This document shows, in pieces, positions 34,590 to 44,125 of a stretch of 64,000 nt of DNA (within the stretch, counting starts at the first letter, position 1; each line of letters opens with the position of its first letter). The notes under the pieces were generated by a model. The model was not told the origin of the DNA. It saw nothing but the letters and a program-made list of their open reading frames with translations, and did not search any database. The stretch spans positions 46,428 through 110,427 of the forward strand of contig JAZNAE010000033.1 of assembly GCA_045586385.1 (NCBI GenBank), in the 5' to 3' direction. A program made the position numbers and the translations under genes. This DNA is from Suilimivivens sp045586385. GTDB taxonomy: Bacteria; Bacillota; Clostridia; Lachnospirales; Lachnospiraceae.

Positions 34590-34991
34590 ATGGCAATTTC
34601 AGTACCCGTGCCAAAAGACTTGAGTGGCATCAAAACCAAAGTAGCATTGAATCTGACTAAAAGACAGATTATCTGTTTTAGCGGAGCTGCCATAACAGGA
34701 GTTCCCATTTACTTTCTCACAAAGGGAGTATTGGGAACCTCGGCAGCTTCTTTGTTAATGGTCGGAATCATGTTGCCATTCTTCTTTGTGGCAATGTATG
34801 AAAAGGACGGTTTCCCGGCAGAGAAAATCCTGTACTTCATGATAAGGCAGAAGATACTGACACCGGGAATCAGACCTTATAAATCAGAAAACCTCTATGA
34901 ACAGTTGGAGGAGCGAGAACGAATTAAGAAGGAGGTACGTTATCTTGAAGAAAAAGCAGTCAGCGAAAGCAATTCCGCTAACGGGCAGTAA
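34590..34991 (+). CDS. PrgI family protein (VirB3-like)
   Basis: A 133-residue protein with two central membrane helices (QIICFSGAAITGVPIYFL and ASLLMVGIMLPFFFVAMY) and a charged C-terminal tail, matching PrgI/DUF5592-type proteins that pair with VirB4 as VirB3 does in Gram-negatives. The family motif EKDGFPAEKILYFMIRQKIL is present. It overlaps the VirB4 start by 47 bases. Confidence 0.9.
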   Translation: MAISVPVPKDLSGIKTKVALNLTKRQIICFSGAAITGVPIYFLTKGVLGTSAASLLMVGIMLPFFFVAMYEKDGFPAEKILYFMIRQKILTPGIRPYKSENLYEQLEERERIKKEVRYLEEKAVSESNSANGQ

Positions 34992-37428
34992 AATACCGGG
35001 GAAATCCGGTCTTAGCTTTGCAGAAAAAAAGCGGTTGGCTGAGCTTAAACGTACTCTTGCCGGAAACAGTAAAGAACAGGCAAAACCTGACACCGCACAG
35101 AAAACCATTACCTTTAAAAAGATGTTCCGTGACGGCATCTGTCAGGTCACTCATAGATTTTATACAAAGATGGTGGAGTTTTACGACATCAACTATGATT
35201 TGCTGGAGGTGGAAGATCAGGGAGATATTCTGGAAGAGTACAGTAAACTTATCAATTACTTTGACCCGTCGATAAAGTTTGAATTGTTTTTATTCAACAG
35301 ACAGGTTAATGAACAGGCACTTGCAGACCAGTTCGATATTCCTTTGCAGAAAGATGATTTTGACGATATCCGTGAGGAATACACACAGATGCTACAACAT
35401 CAGTCTGCAAAAGGAAATAACGGTATCATTAAATCCAAGTATCTTATTTTTGGGGTGGAATGTACCGGATATAAGGAAGCAAAGAGCAAATTAAATAACA
35501 TCGAGAAAGATGTTGTGAGAAACTTAAATAACATAGGCACAAACGCCCGGTCTTTAGACGGAAAGGAAAGACTTCGTATCCTGCATGAGTATTTCAATCA
35601 GGGAACGATGGAACCTTTCCGTTTTTCATTTAAGGAATTATCAGAGTCCGGTAAATCCGTAAAAGATTACATTGCACCGCCGGGATTTGATTTCCGCTAT
35701 CCAAGCAGGTTTAAGTCCGGCAGTATCTACGGAAGTGTGTCTTATCTTGATATTATCGCACCGAGATTTAATGACGAGCTGTTAAAGAAGCTCCTTGATA
35801 TTGATGATAACCTTACCGTGACCATGCACATGCAGACGATGGACCCGGTAAAGGCTATCAAGATGTTAAAAGGCGCTTTGACCAACATTCAGAAAATGAA
35901 AATCGAGGAGCAGAAAAAAGCAGTCCGCAGTGGGTACGATATGGATATTTTACCTACGGACATCATCACGTATGAAAAGGATACCTTAGAGCTTTTGGAT
36001 GACCTTAACAGCAGTAACCAGAAGATTGTCAAAATGACATTCTTAATTACCTGTTACGGAAGAACCAAGAGAGAGTTAGAGAACCTGACACAGAGGGTGT
36101 CCGGTATCATTCAACAGGCAAACTGCAATTTACGGTGCTTGCAGTATTTACAGGAGCAGGGCCTTATGGCATCTGCACCGATTGGATGCAATGACACGGG
36201 AATTGAAAGGGTGCTGACAACCAAAAGCACAGCGATTTTGGTTCCTTTCTGTACACAGGAGTTATTCATGCCCGCACCCGCCATTTATTACGGTTTAAAT
36301 GCACTTAGCAACAACATGATCATGGCAGACCGTAAACGGCTTCGTACACCAAACGGCGTGATACTTGGAACGCCGGGTAGTGGAAAGAGTTTTAGTGCGA
36401 AAAGAGAAATTTTATCCTGCTTTTTAATCACAAGGGATGACATCATCATTTGTGACCCGGAGGGCGAGTATTTCCCATTGGTACAGGCATTAAAGGGACA
36501 GGTGGTAAGGCTGGCAACCAATTCCAAAGATTACTTAAATCCGATGGATATTCAGCTTAGCCATAAAAACGATAAGGAAGCACTGAAATTAAAGAGTGAC
36601 TTTTTAATAACTTTGTGTGACCTGATTGCCGGAGGAAAAGACGGACTGGCAAATGATGAAAAAGGTATCATTGACGATTGTATTCGTCATATCTATGATA
36701 CCTACTTTGAAAATCCGGTGCCGGAGAATATGCCTATCTTAGAGGATTTGTATAATGCCCTCTTAAAATATGAGCCTAGAAATGTGGCAAAGGAGCTTGC
36801 CGGGGAAGCAAAGGCAAAAGCGGTCAGAATTGCCAACAGTCTTGTGCTCTATGTGCATGGTTCACAGAATTACTTTAACCACAGGACAAACGTGGATTCC
36901 CAGAACCGTATCATGTGCTTTGACATTAGGGACTTGGGAAATCAGTTAAAAGAGATTGGTATGTTAATTGTACAGGATGCGGTATGGAACAGGGTTTCCA
37001 AAAACAGGGAACGCAAGATTGCCACAAGATACTATTGTGACGAGTTCCATTTGCTTTTGAAGGAAAAGCAGACTGCCATTTATTCTGTGGAAATCTGGAA
37101 GAGATTCAGAAAATGGGGAGGTATCCCAACAGGGCTTACGCAGAACGTGGGTGACTTCTTAAAGTCAGAGGAAATCGAGGGCATCCTGGGCAACAGTGAC
37201 TTCGTGTATCTGCTCAATCAGAATGCCAAAGACCAGCATATCTTGGCGGATAAGTTGGGTCTTTCTGAAAAGCAGCTCATGCACGTAACCAATTCCGAAC
37301 CGGGAAGCGGTCTGATTTTATTTGATAACGTGGTCATTCCGTTTGTGGATAAGTACCCGACAAATACTAAGACCTATGCAATTATGAACACCAAGCCGGA
37401 AGAAATCGCAAAAAGTGAGGTAAGTTAA
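34945..37428 (+). CDS. VirB4-like conjugation ATPase
   Basis: The energising ATPase of the transfer channel, 827 aa. The N-terminal half (~60-430) is the membrane- and VirB3-contacting domain; Walker A is LGTPGSGKSFSAKREIL (~475), Walker B region DIIICDPEGEYFPLVQALKGQVVRL, then YYCDEFHLLLKEKQTAIYSVEIWKRFRKWGGIPTGLTQNV (~695-735). The frame is open upstream to 34897, but no site supports that ATG. A TTG at 34945 follows AAGGAGG by normal spacing and gives MKKKQSAKAIPLTGSK, so I take it as the start. Confidence 0.94.
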   Translation: MKKKQSAKAIPLTGSKIPGKSGLSFAEKKRLAELKRTLAGNSKEQAKPDTAQKTITFKKMFRDGICQVTHRFYTKMVEFYDINYDLLEVEDQGDILEEYSKLINYFDPSIKFELFLFNRQVNEQALADQFDIPLQKDDFDDIREEYTQMLQHQSAKGNNGIIKSKYLIFGVECTGYKEAKSKLNNIEKDVVRNLNNIGTNARSLDGKERLRILHEYFNQGTMEPFRFSFKELSESGKSVKDYIAPPGFDFRYPSRFKSGSIYGSVSYLDIIAPRFNDELLKKLLDIDDNLTVTMHMQTMDPVKAIKMLKGALTNIQKMKIEEQKKAVRSGYDMDILPTDIITYEKDTLELLDDLNSSNQKIVKMTFLITCYGRTKRELENLTQRVSGIIQQANCNLRCLQYLQEQGLMASAPIGCNDTGIERVLTTKSTAILVPFCTQELFMPAPAIYYGLNALSNNMIMADRKRLRTPNGVILGTPGSGKSFSAKREILSCFLITRDDIIICDPEGEYFPLVQALKGQVVRLATNSKDYLNPMDIQLSHKNDKEALKLKSDFLITLCDLIAGGKDGLANDEKGIIDDCIRHIYDTYFENPVPENMPILEDLYNALLKYEPRNVAKELAGEAKAKAVRIANSLVLYVHGSQNYFNHRTNVDSQNRIMCFDIRDLGNQLKEIGMLIVQDAVWNRVSKNRERKIATRYYCDEFHLLLKEKQTAIYSVEIWKRFRKWGGIPTGLTQNVGDFLKSEEIEGILGNSDFVYLLNQNAKDQHILADKLGLSEKQLMHVTNSEPGSGLILFDNVVIPFVDKYPTNTKTYAIMNTKPEEIAKSEVS

Positions 37429-39926
37429 TGGCACAGACAAAGAAAGGAAAAGAGAGTGCTTTTCAGGCAAGGGATTCCACTTTCCATAAGGGAAGTGGAG
37501 AAGTGCCAAAAAAGAAAAACTCTTCAAAGGCTCATTCAAAAAAAGAATATGGAGCTACTTTTGGACAAAATGTCCAGAAGTCAGATACAGAGCCGGGAGC
37601 CGAACCCAAAACGGATTTTTACAAAGAGAATAATGTTTTTTTTACAGAAAGCGGACAGGAGCAGTCAGAGGAAAGAGAAAAAAAGCAGAGTTCTTCGGAA
37701 GATTATCACCGCAGGGACACATACAGGCAGTCGCAGAAAAAAGGGACGTATCAGAAAAAGCGTGTGCAGAAAGAGCATTCAAGCAGAGAGCGTGTGAAAG
37801 ATGCCACGTTTACGGATGATGCCGGAAGTGTTTTTAAAGAGGATAGCACGGATGAATTTAGCGGTAGTAAAAAGCTTAAGAAAAAGCAAAAACAGGCACA
37901 GAAAGCCGGAAAAAAGGTGGAAAAGGCAAAGGCGAAACTGCCTAAGAAAAGGGAATATACCTTGCAGAGAGTGTTTGATGAAGAAACAGGCAGAGCAAAG
38001 TATGTAGTTGTTCCCTTTGATACAAAAAAGCCTTTTAAGCAGGAAGCAATGCATAAGTCCACCATGAAAAGATTACAGAATGAGAGCCGGAATTTTGTGC
38101 ATGGAAAGGTTGCGGAATCAGAGAAAGAAAATTCTGCCGTAGAAGGTGCCCATAAGACGGAGCAGAGAGCAGAGGAATTATTTGCTTTTGTAAAAAGACA
38201 GTATAAGGGCAAGGAGCATAGGCAGAGGGCAAAAGTGGCAAAACTTGAGAAAAAGCAGTTCCAGAAGGAAGTCAATTTCCAGTATCAGAAATATGTGGAA
38301 GAAAACCCACAGATACAGAAAAAAGCATTGCAGAAACGGATTCAGAAACAGCGTATCAAGCGTGAGTACATGAAAGCAAAGCGGAAAGGAAATGCGTCAA
38401 AGAATGCACAGCAGGCAGTGGTGCAGACGAAAAATGTAGCCACAGCCATTGCAAAGAAACTGCAAGAACTGGCAAGCAAGAATATAGGCGTGTTTGCTAC
38501 CGTTGGAGTGGTGGCAATTCTGCTTATTATGATTATGACTTCCGTATCGTCCTGTGGGGCAATGTTTGCAGATACGCAGTCCACTGTCTTAGCTGCAAGT
38601 TACCTTAGTGAGCCAAAAGAAATAGATGCAACGGATTTGCAGTTTACCCGTTTGGAGCTTGATTTGCAGAATGAGATTGACCGCATAGAAACGGATTATC
38701 CGGGATATGATGAGTATTCCTATAATCTTGGGGAAATCGGTCATAATCCGTTTACGTTAATCGGGTATCTGTCCGCCATTCACACGGAGTTTACCGCAAC
38801 AGAAGTGGAAAGCGAGGTACAGGCACTTTTTGAGGAAATGTATGAGCTGACTACCGAAGCAGTGACAGAAACAAGGACAAGGGAAGTGCAGTCCACAGAT
38901 GAAGCCGGAAACCTTTTATATGATGAAGCCGGGGAGCCTGTCATGGAAGAAGAGGAATATGAGGTTACGGTCTTAAAGGTGGTGCTTACGGTAACACCGC
39001 TTGAAGATATTGTAGCGGGTAAAATGAACGCAGAGCAGACCGAACTATTCTCCATGTATAAGGAAACGGGCGGACTGTTACAGGAATTTGATACTCCGGT
39101 CAAACTGTATTGGTATAACTATATCAGTAGTTATTACGGGTATCGCAAAAATCCGATTACCGGAGAAGAGCAACTGCACAGGGGTGTGGATATTGCAGTA
39201 CCAACAGGAACTAATGTATATGCTACCCATGACGGAACGGTGACACAGGCAGCCTATGACAGCCATTATGGAAATTATGTGGTGTTGGAGCTTGACGGAT
39301 ATACCACAAAATACGCCCACATGGAAACGGTAAGTGTCAGTACCGGACAGACGGTGGAAAAAGGAACGATTATCGGTACAACAGGAAACACGGGAAGCAG
39401 TACCGGAAGCCATTTGCATATAGAATGTTTGTATAACGGGGAGTATTACAACCCGTTATTTTATTTTGATGTGGGAACAGGGACGATTTATGGAGAAGCC
39501 ATTGACCGTGACCCGACAGACGTAATACCGCCGGATTCCTATGATGATGCAACCGCACAGGCGCTAATGGAGGAAGCAGCCAGATATTTAGGATACCCGT
39601 ATGTGTGGGGTGGTTCCACACCGGATACAAGTTTTGACTGTTCCGGCTTTGTATGCTGGGTATATACAAATAGTGGCGTACACAATCTGCCACGAACCAC
39701 AGCACAGGGCATTTATAACCAATGTACTCCGGTTTCGCCAAGTGAAGCAAAGGCGGGGGACATTATCTTTTTTACAGGTACTTATAATTCGCCGGGAGCT
39801 GTAAGTCATGTAGGTATTTATTGTGGCGATGGCGTGATGATACATTGCGGAGACCCAATCAGCTATGCAACCATTACATCGTCCTATTGGCAGAGCCACT
39901 TTTACAGTTTTGGAAGATTGAATTAA
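37428..39926 (+). CDS. Bifunctional cell-wall hydrolase: M23 peptidase plus NlpC/P60
   Basis: This VirB1-like protein opens peptidoglycan for the transfer apparatus. Residues 1-350 are very basic and helical (cytoplasmic), a membrane helix follows (~355-378: VFATVGVVAILLIMIMTSV), then the exported part: an M23 domain with HRGVDIAVPTGTNVYATHDG (~583) and GSHLHIECLY (~660), and an NlpC/P60 domain with catalytic Cys in FDCSGFVCWVY (~736) and His in SHVGIYCG (~793). All key residues are present. Its ATG overlaps the virB4 stop (TAATG). Palindrome copy 4 lies inside the 5' coding region. Confidence 0.93.
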   Translation: MAQTKKGKESAFQARDSTFHKGSGEVPKKKNSSKAHSKKEYGATFGQNVQKSDTEPGAEPKTDFYKENNVFFTESGQEQSEEREKKQSSSEDYHRRDTYRQSQKKGTYQKKRVQKEHSSRERVKDATFTDDAGSVFKEDSTDEFSGSKKLKKKQKQAQKAGKKVEKAKAKLPKKREYTLQRVFDEETGRAKYVVVPFDTKKPFKQEAMHKSTMKRLQNESRNFVHGKVAESEKENSAVEGAHKTEQRAEELFAFVKRQYKGKEHRQRAKVAKLEKKQFQKEVNFQYQKYVEENPQIQKKALQKRIQKQRIKREYMKAKRKGNASKNAQQAVVQTKNVATAIAKKLQELASKNIGVFATVGVVAILLIMIMTSVSSCGAMFADTQSTVLAASYLSEPKEIDATDLQFTRLELDLQNEIDRIETDYPGYDEYSYNLGEIGHNPFTLIGYLSAIHTEFTATEVESEVQALFEEMYELTTEAVTETRTREVQSTDEAGNLLYDEAGEPVMEEEEYEVTVLKVVLTVTPLEDIVAGKMNAEQTELFSMYKETGGLLQEFDTPVKLYWYNYISSYYGYRKNPITGEEQLHRGVDIAVPTGTNVYATHDGTVTQAAYDSHYGNYVVLELDGYTTKYAHMETVSVSTGQTVEKGTIIGTTGNTGSSTGSHLHIECLYNGEYYNPLFYFDVGTGTIYGEAIDRDPTDVIPPDSYDDATAQALMEEAARYLGYPYVWGGSTPDTSFDCSGFVCWVYTNSGVHNLPRTTAQGIYNQCTPVSPSEAKAGDIIFFTGTYNSPGAVSHVGIYCGDGVMIHCGDPISYATITSSYWQSHFYSFGRLN
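37557..37581. repeat. 25-bp palindrome, copy 4, inside a coding region
   Basis: ACTTTTGGACA-AAA-TGTCCAGAAGT, identical to copy 2, lies in frame about 130 bases into the wall-hydrolase gene, where it encodes TFGQNVQKS in the disordered basic region. Confidence 0.85.
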
Positions 39927-39941
39927 CAGGAAGTGAGAGTT

Positions 39942-40199
39942 ATGACAAAGAGTCAGAAATTAGAAAAAGAGATTGTAAAAGTCCGGGAACAACTTGCTTC
40001 TTTACAGGCAAAGTTAAAGGACTTGGAAGAACAGAAACACATGGCAGAAAGAGCCGAAAAGATTGAGTTCATGGAAAAGAACAATATTTCTTCCGAACAG
40101 TTACAGTTGCTTATTAAGTTCGGGGAGGAAGAACTGAAACGATTATTAGCAGAGAAAGAAAAGGAGAATGCAAGAAATGAAGAAAAAGTTATCTGTTAA
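39942..40199 (+). CDS. DUF4315 family protein
   Basis: A short coiled-coil protein (85 aa; MTKSQKLEKEIVKVREQLASLQAKLKDLEEQK...NISSEQLQLLIKFGEEELKRLL) typical of DUF4315, always near the P60 and DUF4366 genes in such elements. Function is unknown. ATG 39942 follows AGGAAGTGAGA; a GTG at 39933 is an alternative. Confidence 0.88.
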   Translation: MTKSQKLEKEIVKVREQLASLQAKLKDLEEQKHMAERAEKIEFMEKNNISSEQLQLLIKFGEEELKRLLAEKEKENARNEEKVIC

Positions 40200-41748
40200 A
40201 GTAATGTTTTCGCTGATTTTGTCAGCGGTTTTATTCTGTATGCCGATTGGAGCATTTGTGGCAAATGGCAGTAATACCATGAGCGCCCATGCAGAGGAAA
40301 GTGCAGAAGAGGTAACAGAGGAAGTAACAGAAGATACTACCGAAGATGTTGCAGGAGAGAACACAGACACAACGGAGGAAGGCATGGAGGATACAACGGT
40401 ATCCGGGAATGATGTACCCACACCGGAGTGTACCTGTGACGATAAATGCCAGTATTATTCTGTGGACAGAGAATGTGAAGTGTGCAGTGAGGATTATACC
40501 CTTTGCGAGTATGTAACACCGAATGTAAAAATCACAATCAGTACGCCGGAAGGATGGCATAACAGCACTACCAGAGTTCCGGTATCGGTAGAAGATGTGG
40601 CTGCATCCGGCAATTTTAATATCAAGTCGGTACAGGCAAAGATTGCACAAAATGGCAGTTGGACGGATATTACCGAAGATATGTGTATTGATATTTCAGA
40701 GAACTGCACTATTTATGTACTTGTCACAGACCAGAAGGGCGAAACCTATGAGAGAAACCGTTATGTGAAGTGTTTTGATTTTACAAAGCCTACCTTAAAT
40801 GCGGCGGTCAGTGACGGATTGCTTAGTGTAAAGGCGCATGACACAGATTCCGGTATCAAAGCGGTATATGTAAACGGATATGAGTTTAAGGAATTTACCA
40901 ACGGCGTATTAAATATCCGATTACAGCAGTTTGACGCAGGGTATCAGTATTTTACCATTCAGGCAATGGATAATGCCGGAAATATGTCGGAAGTCTATAA
41001 GACAGCCAATCCATACTACACTGACCCGGAAACGGATGATGGCACACAGGAAAACCCGGCTGAACAGCTTCCGGTCAGTGCTAAGCCTACCAATCCTTCC
41101 TCTGCTACCGGACAGGTAACAGAGCATACCAAAACAGACAGTAACGGAAATACTGTATCAGAAAGCAATAGCCTTGCAGAGCAGAAGAAAGCAGCCATGA
41201 AAGAAGCTGCGGAAGCAGAAAAGGCAGAAAGTACGAAGTCTGAAACAGGAAAAGAATTTTATACCATTCAGACAAAGACAGATAAGGTCTTTTATTTAAT
41301 CATCGACAGGGACGGCGATGAAGAAATGGTATATTTCCTTACAGAGATTTCCGAAAATGACTTGCTCAATGCAACAGAGGATAACAGCGAGGTTCTTCCT
41401 CAAAATTCTGCTGCACTGGAGTCTGCAATCCCGGTAAGTGACGGAGCGTTGTCTAATAACAACGTGGAACAGGAAACGGTAGAAGAAACACCGGAGCCTG
41501 AAAGCGTGGAAGAAAGCACAGAGGAAGTGGAAGAAACACCTGTAGCAGAGGAAAATCCACTTGGTACATATCTTGTGCTTGGTGTATTTGGCGGGATTGC
41601 TATTGGAGCCGGTTACTATTTTAAGGTAGTAAAAGGTAAAAAAGAGGACTTCCTTGATGAAGATGATGACGAGGAAGAAGAGGAAGAAATCTTTGAAGAT
41701 GACGAAGAAGAAACAGACGATACCGAAGATGATTTTTTAAGTGAATAA
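40177..41748 (+). CDS. DUF4366 surface protein of the conjugation apparatus
   Basis: A secreted, membrane-anchored protein of 523 aa. The signal peptide is KKKLSVKVMFSLILSAVLFCMPIGAFVANG; a Thr/Glu-rich stretch with TTVSGNDVPTP and a Cys-rich patch (CTCDDKCQYY...CEVCSEDYTLCEY) follow, then an Ig-like region (~115-270), the DUF4366 core (KEFYTIQTKTDKVFYLIIDRDGDEEMVYFLTEISENDLL) and a membrane helix (YLVLGVFGGIAIGAGYYF) with an acidic cytoplasmic tail. ATG 40177 is chosen because AAGGAG is too close to the ATG at 40168. It overlaps DUF4315 by 23 bases. It may help mating-pair contact. Confidence 0.87.
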   Translation: MKKKLSVKVMFSLILSAVLFCMPIGAFVANGSNTMSAHAEESAEEVTEEVTEDTTEDVAGENTDTTEEGMEDTTVSGNDVPTPECTCDDKCQYYSVDRECEVCSEDYTLCEYVTPNVKITISTPEGWHNSTTRVPVSVEDVAASGNFNIKSVQAKIAQNGSWTDITEDMCIDISENCTIYVLVTDQKGETYERNRYVKCFDFTKPTLNAAVSDGLLSVKAHDTDSGIKAVYVNGYEFKEFTNGVLNIRLQQFDAGYQYFTIQAMDNAGNMSEVYKTANPYYTDPETDDGTQENPAEQLPVSAKPTNPSSATGQVTEHTKTDSNGNTVSESNSLAEQKKAAMKEAAEAEKAESTKSETGKEFYTIQTKTDKVFYLIIDRDGDEEMVYFLTEISENDLLNATEDNSEVLPQNSAALESAIPVSDGALSNNNVEQETVEETPEPESVEESTEEVEETPVAEENPLGTYLVLGVFGGIAIGAGYYFKVVKGKKEDFLDEDDDEEEEEEIFEDDEEETDDTEDDFLSE

Positions 41749-41773
41749 GAACAGATTAAGGAGGATAAGACCA

Positions 41774-44125
41774 ATGGATAAGAAACAGATTATTGAGGTT
41801 GTAAAGAAGCGTAAAACGCCGATTATTATTGTTACCCTTGCGTTGCTTGCGGTAATTGCATTTGCATTTTTATTTGGCAGTGTGGAAAGACAGGGAAAAG
41901 AGCAGCAGGCTCTTTCTTTGGAAGAACAGGAACAGCTTACCGATATGACTACCTATTTGGATGAGATTGATTCAGTGGTGGTAGCCAATCAGGAACGTCT
42001 TGCAGAAGCTACCCTGTTTCAGTCTGATACAGAACAGATTTTAAATACTTTTAAGGAAAGCCTTTCAGTGCTTGAAAAGGAGTTGACAGAGATTGAAACT
42101 ATCATCAATAACCATACGGAAATTGAGAGTACCGCAAATAATGAAATTACTGCATCCCTTACGGCATTAGCTGTAAGTCAGCAGGAAATCAAAACACAGA
42201 TTAACACGGTAAATACTTCCATTACGGCAATTCTTTCTGAAATCAAGGCAGAGAACGAAAGCAACTTTGATATTACTTTTGAAAAGCTGGAGAAGTTACA
42301 GAGTGACCTTGAGCAGACACAGAAGGATGCAAAGAGCTATTATGACAGCCTGACAGAGCTGATTACCTTATTACAGGAAGAAAACAATGCTCAGTTTGAA
42401 GAACTGACCAATACACTTCTTACTGCACAGGCAGACCTTACAGAACTTTTGGAAAACAGTTTTGAAGCAGTGCAGTTAAAGCTCGATGAGGATTTTATGG
42501 CTTTAATGGAAAAGTTAGACAATCTGCATGAGCAGATCATGGATACCACAGTTTCCATTACAGACCTTCTTACCCTTATGGAAGAAGCCGATGAGAGCAG
42601 ACAGGAAGAAATCAAAGCTGCATTTGCATCTGTGAATGCATCCTTAGACGTAATCCGTAATGAATACACAAGTGCACATACAGAGTTGCAGAGTTTAATC
42701 CAGAAGGTACAGGAAACACAGAATGCCAACCATGAGGAAACATTATCGGTACTGACCGTTATGGAAAACAACATGGAAGAAACTTCGTTAGAAAACTTTA
42801 ACCGGATTACAAATTCCTTACAGATGATGGAAGAAAATTTCTCTACGTCTATCAGCAATATGCAAGGGGAAATGGTACAGAATTTCTCTACTTTAAACAC
42901 AGGAATTGAGAATAATTTTTCTCAGACAAACAGCAGTATTGCGAATCAGTTTGAAGAACTGAATACCAATATTTCCAATCAGTACAAGGAAATATCCACA
43001 ACAATCATTAACAATAACGATAATCAGCAGGAATCTCTTGACAATCTGATGAATCACCTTAATCAGAAATTGCAAGAGGTTTTTCAATTTGTGAGTGATG
43101 GTAAGAAGAAATTAGCGTCCGCATTGCTCACAAAGGGGGTATCCATCGAAGAGGACGCTACCTTTGCTGAAATTTTTGATGCTATTATGGCTATTCCACA
43201 GACGATAACTATTGGTGTAGATCAGGTGCCGGGAGAAATTTCTTATGATTATCATTATCATGTAAATGCAGTTGGTGAAAGTGTAGATACTTCTACACAG
43301 GATACGCAAGGCGGTTGCTATACGGTAGGAGCAGGGCATGTACATAATAATTGTCCGACAAAGACAGAAAAGTATTGTCCTGGTAATCATACCAGAACTG
43401 AAACCGTGACTTATTATGAACATTGTGGATGTTTCTGTGTAGATTTTGGATACGGAGAGAGAAGAGTCTGTTGCCAGTGTGGTGCAGAAGGCGGTCCGGG
43501 AGAAGAATGTAAGAAAGAGAAGACTGGTACAAAGACGGTTACTTACTCCTGTAGCGGTTGTCAGAGTAGAACATATTATACGTGTGGTTCACCTACTAAC
43601 AGATGGTCTGTAGGATGCGGTATGTCCTATGGTCAGATTGTTGGCGCTCATATCGTATATTCGAACGCAGCTTCAGAAGGTGTGATGATGCTAAGTTTGG
43701 AGGAGGAAGCAACTCCTATTGTGGATATTGTAGAACCTTTAGATGGTGTATATTATGAGCCAATGATTATCAGTGAGGAAATCATAGAGGAAGATACAGT
43801 GCAGGCTGAGGTCGCAGATGAAGTAGAGGAAGGGATAGAAGAAGGTGAAGTATTAGAAATAGTCACAGAAGAACAGCAGGATTTGGAAGCAGTAGTTTCG
43901 GATGAAGAGGTATTCAAGGACGAAACAGTTTTGGAAGATGTAGAAGATATAGTGACAGAAGAAAGTTTTGATGAGAGTGTGACAGAAGTGGGAGAAACAG
44001 AAGTACCACAAGATAGTATTGAGCAGACAGAGCCGGAGGGTGCAGTTGTGGAGAATGTGACAGAAACTGTGGTAACAGAGGAAATAGCAGAAGATATACA
44101 GACAGAAGTACAGGAGGAAGAATAA
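41774..44125 (+). CDS. Large coiled-coil surface protein with Cys/His-rich domain
   Basis: I know no named family for the whole protein (783 aa). A membrane helix (~12-34) is followed by ~400 residues of coiled coil with many Thr/Asn/Gln (~45-440), a short LTKGVSIEEDATFAEIFDAIMAIP segment as found after fibre-like coiled coils, a domain of ~120 residues with about fourteen Cys and HYHVNAVG/GAGHVHNNC motifs (~490-625), and an acidic Glu/Val-rich tail. ATG 41774 follows AAGGAGG; the GTG at 41741 does not. The topology suggests a long stalk with a metal- or disulfide-stabilised head, perhaps an adhesin for the recipient cell. The next gene starts immediately after its stop. Confidence 0.8.
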   Translation: MDKKQIIEVVKKRKTPIIIVTLALLAVIAFAFLFGSVERQGKEQQALSLEEQEQLTDMTTYLDEIDSVVVANQERLAEATLFQSDTEQILNTFKESLSVLEKELTEIETIINNHTEIESTANNEITASLTALAVSQQEIKTQINTVNTSITAILSEIKAENESNFDITFEKLEKLQSDLEQTQKDAKSYYDSLTELITLLQEENNAQFEELTNTLLTAQADLTELLENSFEAVQLKLDEDFMALMEKLDNLHEQIMDTTVSITDLLTLMEEADESRQEEIKAAFASVNASLDVIRNEYTSAHTELQSLIQKVQETQNANHEETLSVLTVMENNMEETSLENFNRITNSLQMMEENFSTSISNMQGEMVQNFSTLNTGIENNFSQTNSSIANQFEELNTNISNQYKEISTTIINNNDNQQESLDNLMNHLNQKLQEVFQFVSDGKKKLASALLTKGVSIEEDATFAEIFDAIMAIPQTITIGVDQVPGEISYDYHYHVNAVGESVDTSTQDTQGGCYTVGAGHVHNNCPTKTEKYCPGNHTRTETVTYYEHCGCFCVDFGYGERRVCCQCGAEGGPGEECKKEKTGTKTVTYSCSGCQSRTYYTCGSPTNRWSVGCGMSYGQIVGAHIVYSNAASEGVMMLSLEEEATPIVDIVEPLDGVYYEPMIISEEIIEEDTVQAEVADEVEEGIEEGEVLEIVTEEQQDLEAVVSDEEVFKDETVLEDVEDIVTEESFDESVTEVGETEVPQDSIEQTEPEGAVVENVTETVVTEEIAEDIQTEVQEEE

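Noticed and set aside
37751..38275. Minus-strand ORF of 174 codons opposite the wall-hydrolase gene
   Set aside because: It is the mirror of a Lys/Glu/Gln-rich coding region, giving a Phe/Ser/Leu-rich product with no start site; a reading-frame shadow.
42391..42900. Minus-strand ORF of 169 codons opposite the coiled-coil gene
   Set aside because: Shadow of the repetitive coiled coil; composition is Ser/Leu-rich and it lacks a ribosome site.
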